From Flavobacterium pectinovorum (GTDB lineage Bacteria > Bacteroidota > Bacteroidia > Flavobacteriales > Flavobacteriaceae), in the NCBI RefSeq assembly GCF_006438875.1, contig NZ_RCZH01000011.1, forward strand, positions 108,690 to 163,824: a stretch of 55,135 nt of DNA. Reading direction: 5' to 3'. How positions within the stretch are numbered: the first letter of the stretch is position 1; every line of letters starts with the position of its first letter. The notes beneath the pieces are model-generated. The model saw only the letters and a list, made by a program, of their open reading frames with translations. It had not been told where the DNA came from and searched no databases. The position numbers and the translations under genes are program-made. Positions 27,307 to 35,010 of this stretch are shown piece by piece.

Positions 27307-27320
27307 AAATATAAAAAAAC

Positions 27321-29957
27321 TTACTTCACGAAATCAACTGCGTGAGACAAAGCTTCCGCGATTCCTGCAGCATTTTTACCTTTTCCGGATGCGAAGAAAG
27401 GCTGTCCTCCTCCGTTTCCTTCAATATATTTTCCTAATTCTTTGATTACTGCGTTTGCATTTAAGCTTTTGCTTGCAACTAATTCTTTAGAGATATAACA
27501 GTGAATATTTGGCAAACCATCTTCTATAGAAGCTAAAAACACAAAAGAATCTGCTTTTGAAGCTCCTAAAGCCGAAGCTAAATCTTTCGTTGAAGCCATG
27601 CTTAAATCTACTTGTTTTGCAAGAAAATTTACTCCGTTAACTTGTTGGAAATCTTTCTCTAATTCCGTTTTTAATGCACCTACTTTTTCTTTAAGCAATT
27701 GCTCGATTTGTTTTTTCAACTTAGCATTATCATCTTGCAATGACACAACTGCTTTAATCGTATCCTGTGGATTTTTTAATGTTTCTTTTATTTCAGATAA
27801 AGTATTCTCCTGATTTTGATAGAAGTTTTTTACTGCATCTCCTGTAATCGCTTCAATACGACGAATTCCAGCCGCTACTGCACCTTCAGAGATGATTTTA
27901 AAATGCCAGATTTCTGCTGTATTTTTCACGTGGATTCCACCGCAAAGTTCTTTACTGTCACCAAATTCAATCATACGAACATTATCTCCGTATTTCTCTC
28001 CAAATAAGGCCATAGCACCTTTGTCTAATGCTTCTTTAATTGGAATATTTCTGTGTTCTACCAATTGCAATTGTGCTTCGATTTGTGCATTTACACTTGC
28101 TTCAACCTGACGTAATTCATCCTCTGAAACTTTAGAAAAATGCGAAAAGTCAAAACGCAAATAGTTCGGATTCACCAATGAACCTTTTTGCTCTACGTGA
28201 GTTCCAAGAAGGTTTCTCAAAGCCAAATGCATTAAGTGCGTAGCCGAGTGATTTTTAGAAGTTGAACTCCTTAAATCGGTATTTACTTTTGCTGTAAAAC
28301 CAGCTTCAATATTTTCAGGTAATTGTTTTGCAAAATGCAAAATCAAATTGTTTTCTTTCTTCGTATCGATGATTTCGATCGTTTCGTTTGCAGAAACTAA
28401 TGTTCCTTTATCTCCCACTTGTCCTCCACCTTCCGGATAGAATGGTGTATTATCTAAAACGATTTGATATAGAATTCCGTCTTTCTTAGAATCTACTTTA
28501 CGAATTCTGGTAATTTTTACGTCGTTCTCTACTTTGTCATAACCAACAAATGTCTCTACGTTTCCTGGAATTAAAACTGTCCAATCTTCTGTTGAAACTT
28601 CTGATGCAGCGCGTGAACGATTTTTTTGTTCCTGCATTGATACATCAAATTCTCCTTCGTTAAGTGACATTCCTTTTTCTTTCAGAATCAAAGCCGTTAA
28701 ATCTTTCGGGAAACCAAAAGTATCATACAATTCAAATGCTTTTGCTCCTGAAACTTCTGAACCTGTAGTTTGTGCAATTACATTATCTAACAATTGTAAT
28801 CCCTGATCTAAAGTTCTTAAGAAAGAAGCTTCTTCTTCGCGAATTACATTCGTAACCAATTGTTGCTGCGATTTGATTTCCGGGAAAAATTCTCCCATTT
28901 GGTTTGCCAGAACTTCTACCAATTTATTGATGAAAGGTTCTTTTGTACCTAAAAATGTAAATCCGTAACGAATCGCACGACGCAAGATTCTACGAATTAC
29001 ATAACCAGCACCAGTGTTTGATGGCAATTGACCGTCAGCAATTGCAAAAGCAACGGCACGAACGTGATCAACCACAACGCGAATTGCGATATTGGTTTTA
29101 TTTTGTTCTTCGCTGATGTTTTTTACTTCATCAGATGTATATTTTAAACCTGTAATTTGTTCTAACTTCTCGATAAGAGGCGTAAAAACGTCGGTATCAT
29201 AATTTGATGTTTTACCTTGCAAAGCCATACACAAACGCTCAAATCCCATTCCGGTATCTACGTGTTGTGCCGGAAGTTTTTCAAGAGATCCGTCAGCTTT
29301 ACGGTTGAATTCCATGAATACATTATTCCAGATTTCTACCACTTGCGGATGATCATTATTTACTAAACTTTTACCAGAAACTAGTGCTTTTTCTTCTTCT
29401 GTACGTAAATCAACGTGAATTTCAGAACAAGGTCCACATGGTCCCTGATCTCCCATTTCCCAGAAATTATCCTTTTTATTTCCAAGAATAATTCGGTCTT
29501 CATCGATTAATGTTTTCCAGATATCCCAAGCTTCCTGATCAAAAGGAACGTTATCTTCTTTGCTTCCTTCAAAAACAGAAACATAAAGATTTTCCTTTGG
29601 AATTTTATATACTTCTGTCAAAAGCTGCCAAGCCCAGTTGATCGCTTCTTTTTTGAAATAATCTCCAAAAGACCAGTTACCCAACATTTCGAACATCGTA
29701 TGATGATAGGTATCAAAACCTACATCTTCAAGATCATTATGTTTACCGGAAACACGAAGACATTTTTGCGTATCGGCTATTCTTTTGCTTTTAGGTGTTC
29801 CGTTTCCTAAGAAATATTCTTTAAACTGGGCCATTCCCGAGTTATTAAACATTAAGGTTGGATCGTCTTTAAGCACAATAGGAGCCGACGGAACGATTAA
29901 GTGTCCGTTGCTTTTAAAAAAGTCTAAAAATTGTTTACGTACGTCTTGTGATTTCAT
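27321..29957 (-). CDS. alaS: Alanyl-tRNA synthetase
   Basis: An 878-aa class II synthetase of full length that charges tRNA-Ala. The N-terminal aminoacylation domain starts MKSQDVRKQFLDFFKSNGH and carries FNNSGMAQFK and GNWSFGDYFKKEAI. The editing domain has the zinc motifs HSATHLMH and CGGIHVKNT. The C-terminal DHHA1/C-Ala part ends GNGGGQPFFASGKGKNAAG. It is convergent with the ABC gene and divergent from the M23 gene. Confidence 0.98.
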   Translation of the reverse strand: MKSQDVRKQFLDFFKSNGHLIVPSAPIVLKDDPTLMFNNSGMAQFKEYFLGNGTPKSKRIADTQKCLRVSGKHNDLEDVGFDTYHHTMFEMLGNWSFGDYFKKEAINWAWQLLTEVYKIPKENLYVSVFEGSKEDNVPFDQEAWDIWKTLIDEDRIILGNKKDNFWEMGDQGPCGPCSEIHVDLRTEEEKALVSGKSLVNNDHPQVVEIWNNVFMEFNRKADGSLEKLPAQHVDTGMGFERLCMALQGKTSNYDTDVFTPLIEKLEQITGLKYTSDEVKNISEEQNKTNIAIRVVVDHVRAVAFAIADGQLPSNTGAGYVIRRILRRAIRYGFTFLGTKEPFINKLVEVLANQMGEFFPEIKSQQQLVTNVIREEEASFLRTLDQGLQLLDNVIAQTTGSEVSGAKAFELYDTFGFPKDLTALILKEKGMSLNEGEFDVSMQEQKNRSRAASEVSTEDWTVLIPGNVETFVGYDKVENDVKITRIRKVDSKKDGILYQIVLDNTPFYPEGGGQVGDKGTLVSANETIEIIDTKKENNLILHFAKQLPENIEAGFTAKVNTDLRSSTSKNHSATHLMHLALRNLLGTHVEQKGSLVNPNYLRFDFSHFSKVSEDELRQVEASVNAQIEAQLQLVEHRNIPIKEALDKGAMALFGEKYGDNVRMIEFGDSKELCGGIHVKNTAEIWHFKIISEGAVAAGIRRIEAITGDAVKNFYQNQENTLSEIKETLKNPQDTIKAVVSLQDDNAKLKKQIEQLLKEKVGALKTELEKDFQQVNGVNFLAKQVDLSMASTKDLASALGASKADSFVFLASIEDGLPNIHCYISKELVASKSLNANAVIKELGKYIEGNGGGQPFFASGKGKNAAGIAEALSHAVDFVK

Positions 29958-30107
29958 ATTTTAATTAAGAAAATGTATCTGTTGAAAATGTGACAATTAG
30001 AAAATGTAATAAATATGTTTATAATTAATTATCTAATTCCCGCGTTATCTAATTATCTAATTGTTTTTTATTCTTGAAAAAAAGCTTCGAACAACTGAAA
30101 CATTTAT

Positions 30108-30115
30108 TAAATTTG
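30108..30115 (+). promoter_or_regulatory. -7 promoter element for the M23 peptidase gene
   Basis: TAAATTTG fits TAnnTTTG. No TTG is seen 17-23 bp upstream, so only half of the promoter is supported. Degenerate AATTATCTAATT repeats fill 30020-30065. Confidence 0.4.
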
Positions 30116-30162
30116 TTCGACTAACTTATTTTACAAGCTACAAAAATAGGGTATTTTAAAAT

Positions 30163-31140
30163 ATGGCGAAAGTAAAATATTATTACGACTCAGAAAATCT
30201 GGCTTATACAAAAATAAAAACCAGAAAAAGGATCAAAATTGGTTATGCATTGCTGTTTTTGGTGGCGTCTGCGCTGTTTGGTTTCTTTGTTTTTATACTT
30301 TTAATAAACACACCTTACTTTGAAACTCCAAAAGATCGTTTACAGACACGTGAAATTGAAAATTTGAAACTGCAATATGCAATTTTGAACAAAAAAATGG
30401 ACGAAATTGACGATGTAACAGAAGCATTAGAAAATAGAGACAACAATATATACCGGGTTTATTTTAATAAAACTGAAATTCCGGATTCCATTAGAAAAGC
30501 AGGTTTTAGAGATCCTAATCGGTACAAAAAATTAGAAGGTTATAATAATTCACAATTAGTATTAAATACGACAAAACGAATTGACAGATTGTCTAAAGAA
30601 TTAGCGATTCAATCGAAATCACTGGATGAAATTTTAAAATTGGCCAGTGTAAAAGGAAATTTATTACTGGCAATTCCGGCGATTCAACCTGTTCGAAATG
30701 AAAACTTAAAGCGAATGGCTTCGGGTTTTGGATATAGAACTGATCCTTTCACGAAAGTGCGAAAAATGCATAACGGAATGGATTTTACCGCTAATACAGG
30801 TTCTCCCGTGTATGCAACAGGCGATGGAGTTATAGAAAGAGCAGATGATGCAGCGTCAGGATTTGGAAATCATGTTGTGATCAGGCATGGTTTTGGATAC
30901 GAGAGTTTGTATGCGCATTTAAGCAAATACAATTGCAGACCCGGACAACATGTCAAACGTGGCGATGTAATTGGGTATGTGGGAAGTACCGGAAGATCTG
31001 AAGGTCCGCATTGTCATTATGAAGTTCACAAAGACGGGAAAGTCGTAAATCCGCTGAATTTTTATTACGGAAATATGTCAGCTGTCGAATATGTCGCAAT
31101 TTCGCAAATGGCAAATCAGGAAAATCAGTCATTAGATTAA
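30163..31140 (+). CDS. M23 family metallopeptidase (LytM-type murein hydrolase)
   Basis: A 325-aa protein with an N-terminal membrane anchor (about 26-48), a coiled-coil stretch (about 58-170) and a C-terminal peptidase M23 domain (about 185-300). The zinc ligands are visible as HNGMD (about 203-207) and HCHYE (about 282-286), with NHVVIRHGFGYESLYAHL between. It should cut peptidoglycan cross-bridges in the periplasm or regulate such a step. It starts a run of plus-strand genes; the MerR gene follows after 48 bp. Confidence 0.92.
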   Translation: MAKVKYYYDSENLAYTKIKTRKRIKIGYALLFLVASALFGFFVFILLINTPYFETPKDRLQTREIENLKLQYAILNKKMDEIDDVTEALENRDNNIYRVYFNKTEIPDSIRKAGFRDPNRYKKLEGYNNSQLVLNTTKRIDRLSKELAIQSKSLDEILKLASVKGNLLLAIPAIQPVRNENLKRMASGFGYRTDPFTKVRKMHNGMDFTANTGSPVYATGDGVIERADDAASGFGNHVVIRHGFGYESLYAHLSKYNCRPGQHVKRGDVIGYVGSTGRSEGPHCHYEVHKDGKVVNPLNFYYGNMSAVEYVAISQMANQENQSLD

Positions 31141-31188
31141 TACTGCAAAAAGTAGTATTTTTGGAATAAATAAAGAAAATAAAAAATC

Positions 31189-31521
31189 ATGCATATTGAG
31201 CTTTCAAAAGATAAAAGATATTACAGCATTGGCGAAGTAGCCAAAGCTTTTAATGTCAATGCATCATTGATTCGTTTTTGGGACAGCGAATTTGACATTT
31301 TGAAACCTAAAAAAAATGCCAAAGGCAACAGAATGTTTACTCCTGACGATATTACAAACCTGCAATTGATCTATCATTTGGTCAAAGAAAGAGGTTTTAC
31401 GCTTGAAGGTGCCAAAACACATTTGAAAGAGGGACAGAAGAAAACATTAGATAAATTCGAAATAATACGTAAATTAGAGACCATAAAAACACAATTAACC
31501 GAAATTAAGAACGAATTATAA
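31189..31521 (+). CDS. MerR family transcriptional regulator
   Basis: A 110-aa protein with an N-terminal MerR winged helix-turn-helix: YYSIGEVAKAFNVNASLIRFWDSEF (residues about 10-34), RMFTPDDITNLQLIYHLVKERG. A short C-terminal coiled coil follows. There is no cysteine-based metal site, so the effector is unknown. In related genomes this gene commonly sits between M23 and LemA genes, as here. Confidence 0.9.
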   Translation: MHIELSKDKRYYSIGEVAKAFNVNASLIRFWDSEFDILKPKKNAKGNRMFTPDDITNLQLIYHLVKERGFTLEGAKTHLKEGQKKTLDKFEIIRKLETIKTQLTEIKNEL

Positions 31522-31563
31522 CTTTATAATAAAAATTAGAAATAAACTTAAATCAAAACTGAT

Positions 31564-32145
31564 ATGAAAAAATGGTTAATCCCCGTAGGAATTATTGTAG
31601 TACTTATTGTTATTATTGCTTTTTGGTCAATTGGAATTAAAAATACCGGTTTGCAAAAAAATCAGGCAGTTAATAAAGAATGGGGAAATGTGAGTACAAC
31701 TTACCAAAGAAGAAATGATCTTATTGGGAATTTAGTTAACACTGTAAAAGGTGCAGCAGATTTTGAAAAATCAACTTTGACAGCTGTTATCGAAGCTCGT
31801 GCAAAAGCAACTTCTGTAACAATTGATCCAAGTAATGTAACTCCGGAACAATTAGCGCAATATAACCAGGCTCAAAGTGGCGTATCTTCATCTTTGTCCA
31901 GATTATTAGTTTCTGTTGAGCAATATCCAACATTAAAAGCAAACGAAAATTTCTTGAAATTACAAGATGAATTGGCTAGTACAGAAAATCAAATTCTAAC
32001 TGCCAGAACTCGTTTTAACGAAGCGGTACAAGATTACAACGGTTATATTCTTGCTATTCCGAATAAATGGTTCTTAGATTATAAAGAAAAACCATATTTT
32101 GAAGCTGTTGCAGGTGCTGATAAACCAGTTGAAGTAAAATTCTAA
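31564..32145 (+). CDS. lemA: LemA family protein
   Basis: A 193-aa membrane protein with an N-terminal helix (about 4-24), an exposed extension, and the LemA signature blocks NKEWGNVSTTYQRRNDLIGNLV, LKANENFLKLQDELASTENQI and RFNEAVQDYNGYI. LemA genes are often linked to TPM-domain proteins in an envelope-stress or signalling context; both follow here within 100 bp, so one transcription unit is likely. Confidence 0.93.
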   Translation: MKKWLIPVGIIVVLIVIIAFWSIGIKNTGLQKNQAVNKEWGNVSTTYQRRNDLIGNLVNTVKGAADFEKSTLTAVIEARAKATSVTIDPSNVTPEQLAQYNQAQSGVSSSLSRLLVSVEQYPTLKANENFLKLQDELASTENQILTARTRFNEAVQDYNGYILAIPNKWFLDYKEKPYFEAVAGADKPVEVKF

Positions 32146-32235
32146 GAAAGATTTAATATTTTTGATTAACGATTTTTAGGTTGTAGATGAATTCTGCGAT
32201 CTAAAATCTGAAATCCAAACTCTAAAATAACTCGA

Positions 32236-32673
32236 ATGTCAAAAGTAGAAGATTTTTTATCCAAAGAAGAAGAACAAGATATTGTTGAAGCTATTCGCGT
32301 GGCCGAAAAAAACACTTCTGGCGAAATTAGAGTACATATAGAACAAACAACTTCTAAAGTTCCTTTTGACAGGGCTTTAGAAGTTTTTTATGATTTAAAA
32401 ATGGATGAAACCCAACTTCAAAATGGGGTTTTATTTTACTTTGCTGTTGCAGATAAAACTTTTGCAATTTGCGGGGACAAAGGCATAAATGATGTTGTAA
32501 CATCCGATTTTTGGGACTCAACCAAAGAAAAAATGGTAGCACAATTTAAATCAGGAAATTTCAAACAAGGAATTGTTGATGGTATTTTAAGTGCCGGCGA
32601 ACAATTACAAAAGAATTTCCCTTGGTTTGAAGGCGATACCAACGAATTATCAAACGAAATATCAAAAGGTTAA
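32236..32673 (+). CDS. TPM domain protein (cytosolic form)
   Basis: A 145-aa protein consisting almost only of a TPM (TLP18.3/Psb32/MOLO-1) domain: NTSGEIRVHIEQT, LFYFAVADKTFAICGDKGINDVV, then GIVDGILSAGEQL. It has no signal peptide or membrane segment, unlike its neighbour. Some TPM proteins have acid phosphatase activity; the function here is inferred only. The stop codon is immediately followed by the start of the second TPM gene (TAA-ATG), so translation is coupled. Confidence 0.88.
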   Translation: MSKVEDFLSKEEEQDIVEAIRVAEKNTSGEIRVHIEQTTSKVPFDRALEVFYDLKMDETQLQNGVLFYFAVADKTFAICGDKGINDVVTSDFWDSTKEKMVAQFKSGNFKQGIVDGILSAGEQLQKNFPWFEGDTNELSNEISKG

Positions 32674-33504
32674 ATGATGAAAAATTCCAAAAATAAAAGC
32701 TCAAATTCTAAAAGAATTTTTCAGTTTACCTTTTTACTACTAGCGTTTTTTACCTGTAATGGTATTTTTGCACAATTTACAATTCCGGAAAAACCAAGCC
32801 TGCAAACTTCTGTTTACGATTATGCAAATGTTTTAAGTGCATCTGAAAAAGCACAATTAGAAGAAAAACTAATTCGTTATTCAGATTCTACTACAACTCA
32901 AATTGTGGTCATCACCATTGAAAGCTTAAAAGGCGAAGATGTTAGCCAATTGGCAACAAAATGGGGACAAACCTGGGGAATTGGAGGAACTGCAAAAGAT
33001 GATAATGGTGTTGTAATTTTGTTGGCAAAAAACGAGAAAAAAATTGCCATTAATCCAGGATATGGAGTCGAAGATCGTTTGACTGCAGGAATTGGTGGAA
33101 CAATAATTAGAAATATTATTATTCCCGAATTCAAAGCAGGAAGTTTTTATAATGGTCTAGATAAAGGAACTGATGCTATAATAGATGTCTTTAAAGGAAA
33201 ATTTAAAGGCGAACGCAAGCAAACCCAAGGAAAAAACTTTCCGATATTCCCTTTTATTGTAATTGTTGTAATTGTATTAATTTTGCTGTCCCGAAATAAA
33301 GGCGGCGGAGGAAATAATGGCAATAATGGCGGTGGAGGTCCTAGCCTGATGGATGTGATTCTTTTAAGTAGCCTTGGAAGAAGCGGCGGAGGCGGATTTG
33401 GCGGAGGTTTCGGTGGAGGATCGTCCGGAGGCGGTGGCGGAGGCTTCGGTGGAGGTTTTGGCGGCGGCGGATTCTCTGGTGGAGGTTCTAGCGGAGGCTG
33501 GTAG
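32674..33504 (+). CDS. TPM domain protein, secreted/membrane-bound with Gly-rich tail
   Basis: A 276-aa protein with a signal peptide (to about 37), a TPM domain (about 42-170: VYDYANVLSASEKAQLEEKL, TIESLKGEDVSQLA, GYGVEDRLT), one transmembrane helix (about 193-209), and a low-complexity Gly/Ser tail of about 60 residues ending GGSSGGW. It is the YgcG-like partner of LemA. The domain would sit in the periplasm with the Gly-rich tail on the other side of the membrane helix. Confidence 0.92.
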   Translation: MMKNSKNKSSNSKRIFQFTFLLLAFFTCNGIFAQFTIPEKPSLQTSVYDYANVLSASEKAQLEEKLIRYSDSTTTQIVVITIESLKGEDVSQLATKWGQTWGIGGTAKDDNGVVILLAKNEKKIAINPGYGVEDRLTAGIGGTIIRNIIIPEFKAGSFYNGLDKGTDAIIDVFKGKFKGERKQTQGKNFPIFPFIVIVVIVLILLSRNKGGGGNNGNNGGGGPSLMDVILLSSLGRSGGGGFGGGFGGGSSGGGGGGFGGGFGGGGFSGGGSSGGW

Positions 33505-33559
33505 TTTTTTTAGTTTTCAGTCGCAGTTTTCAATTTTTGTATCAAGTTAAAATTCATTT

Positions 33560-34339
33560 ATGAAAATTAGTTTTTATTTCTTTATTTTTTGTTCTTATTT
33601 CACGTCTTATTCACAAGAATTTTTTGACACTGATAGAGTTGAAAACAGTAAACAAATTGAAGAACTAAATAATTTTATCATTCAGGATCCAAGTGCTGAA
33701 AATTATTATTACAGAGGTTATAATAATTATTTAAATGAAAACTATGCAGAAGCATTATCAGATTATAATCAGGCGATTTCATTGACACCAAATGATTTTA
33801 ATGTTTATTTCAGCAGAGGAAATCTAAATATAAAACTAAAGGATTATGAAAGCGCAATTGCCGATTTTTCAAAATGTATTTCATTAGATAAAAACTCGCA
33901 AAAGGCTTATTTTAACCGTGCATTTGCAGAGCGAAAAATATACAATCGTACGGGTGCAATAGATGATTACTCTAAAAGTATCGCTTTGAAGCCAGATAAT
34001 TTATCAGCCTATCAAAATAGGGGATTATTAAAAAAAGAACTAAATTTACATAAAGAAGCAATAGCCGACTTTGATAAAGTAATCGCAATTGACCCAAAAT
34101 CGATTGATGCTTTTCAAAATAGAGCTGTTTCAAAAGCAATGCTTCATTCAAAAGATGCTTTGGCAGATTTTGATACAGCCGTAAAATTGGCGCCTGAAAA
34201 GGCAGAAGGATATTTTAACAGGGCACTTTATTTTATTAATTTCAAAATAAAAGGAGATTATTGCTCAGATTTAAAAAAAGCTTTTAATTTTGGCTATTTA
34301 CCGGCGCAGGAGTTACTAATAGATTATTGTAAAATTTAA
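33560..34339 (+). CDS. TPR repeat protein, secreted
   Basis: A 259-aa protein with a signal peptide (about 1-19) and about five consecutive 34-residue tetratricopeptide units with the standard A-x-x-D-Y-x-x-A-I and F-N-R-A-x-x-K pattern, for example YAEALSDYNQAISLTPNDFN. Such proteins are scaffolds in the periplasm. The gene is 55 bp behind the second TPM gene and 9 bp before the Rrf2 gene, so it can be co-transcribed with either. Confidence 0.88.
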   Translation: MKISFYFFIFCSYFTSYSQEFFDTDRVENSKQIEELNNFIIQDPSAENYYYRGYNNYLNENYAEALSDYNQAISLTPNDFNVYFSRGNLNIKLKDYESAIADFSKCISLDKNSQKAYFNRAFAERKIYNRTGAIDDYSKSIALKPDNLSAYQNRGLLKKELNLHKEAIADFDKVIAIDPKSIDAFQNRAVSKAMLHSKDALADFDTAVKLAPEKAEGYFNRALYFINFKIKGDYCSDLKKAFNFGYLPAQELLIDYCKI

Positions 34340-34348
34340 TACCAAAAG

Positions 34349-34762
34349 ATGTTATCACATAAAGCAAAATACGCCCTTAAGGCCTTACTTTATTTAGCAG
34401 AACAAGACGAAAATCACATTTCTAAAACTATAGAAATTGCTGATGGAGCCAATATTCCTAAAAAGTTCTTAGAGCAAATTTTATTGGATCTAAAACGTGG
34501 TCGTTTTGTGAGCAGCAAGCAAGGAAAATTTGGTGGATATTATCTGATAAAATCTAAAAATGAAATTACTCTTGCAGAAATTCACCGATTATTTGACGGT
34601 GCAATTGCGCTTTTGCCATGTGCTTCTTTAAACTTTTATGAGCCTTGCTCCGACTGCAAAACTGAGGAAGAATGCAGTCTAAGACATGGTTTAATGCTTA
34701 TTCGCGACGAAACTCTTAAAGCGATGCAAGGCATTACAATAGCCTCACTTATAAAAAAATAA
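34349..34762 (+). CDS. Rrf2 family transcriptional regulator
   Basis: A 137-aa winged-helix protein: MLSHKAKYALKALLYLAEQ, IPKKFLEQILLDLKRGRFV, KFGGYYLIK. Four cysteines (about 91, 100, 103 and 109) form a C-x8-C-x2-C-x5-C pattern in the region where IscR and NsrR hold an Fe-S cluster. The spacing is not that of IscR. Rrf2 proteins sense Fe-S status, NO or cysteine (CymR). Its position just before a Cys-containing leader ORF and a TonB receptor suggests control of sulfur or iron acquisition; this is inferred. Confidence 0.9.
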   Translation: MLSHKAKYALKALLYLAEQDENHISKTIEIADGANIPKKFLEQILLDLKRGRFVSSKQGKFGGYYLIKSKNEITLAEIHRLFDGAIALLPCASLNFYEPCSDCKTEEECSLRHGLMLIRDETLKAMQGITIASLIKK

Positions 34763-34771
34763 AAAAATATT

Positions 34772-34811
34772 TTCTATTCCCTAGTAGATTGATAGAATTT
34801 ATATATATTTG
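34772..34811 (+). promoter_or_regulatory. Promoter and possible operator upstream of the leader ORF and TonB receptor
   Basis: TATATTTG at 34804-34811 fits the -7 element TAnnTTTG. Just upstream, TTCTAT (34772-34777) and ATAGAA (34792-34797) are inverted around CCCTAGTAGATTG, a good place for an Rrf2 dimer. A TTG at 34789 is only 12 bp away, too close for a normal -33, as in an activator-dependent promoter. The operator role is inferred. Confidence 0.45.
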
Positions 34812-34850
34812 CAAAAAATAATTAACAAACCATTTACAAAATTTTAACCT

Positions 34851-34961
34851 ATGAAAGTAAATTACAGTCCATCAGGTGTAACCAAAAATCTTTTGCAAAG
34901 AAAACAAAATCAATTCACTAGCGTGAAAAAAAATTCATTTATGATGTGTATGTGTTGGTAA
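34851..34961 (+). CDS. Short leader ORF ending Met-Met-Cys-Met-Cys-Trp
   Basis: A 36-codon ORF starts about 40 nt after the -7 element and stops 49 nt before the TonB receptor. The peptide is basic in the middle and ends MMCMCW, putting two rare Cys and a Trp codon at the very end, where ribosome stalling would matter. This resembles Cys-rich regulatory uORFs placed before sulfur-uptake genes. No strong terminator hairpin was seen in the gap, so control may be translational. Absence of any domain and its location support a regulatory rather than enzymatic role. Confidence 0.55.
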   Translation: MKVNYSPSGVTKNLLQRKQNQFTSVKKNSFMMCMCW

Positions 34962-35010
34962 AAAAAATTTTAATTTAAACTCTACTAATCACATATACTT
35001 AATATAAAAA

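Noticed and set aside
34772..34811. A complete TTG-N17-23-TAnnTTTG promoter before the CMCW leader ORF
   Set aside because: The only TTG is 12 bp from the -7 element, so a standard -33 box cannot be claimed; only the -7 element and a possible operator are reported.
34763..35010. A SAM or other known riboswitch before the TonB receptor
   Set aside because: No conserved multi-helix core or terminator hairpin was seen; the short ORF is the only structured feature of the gap.
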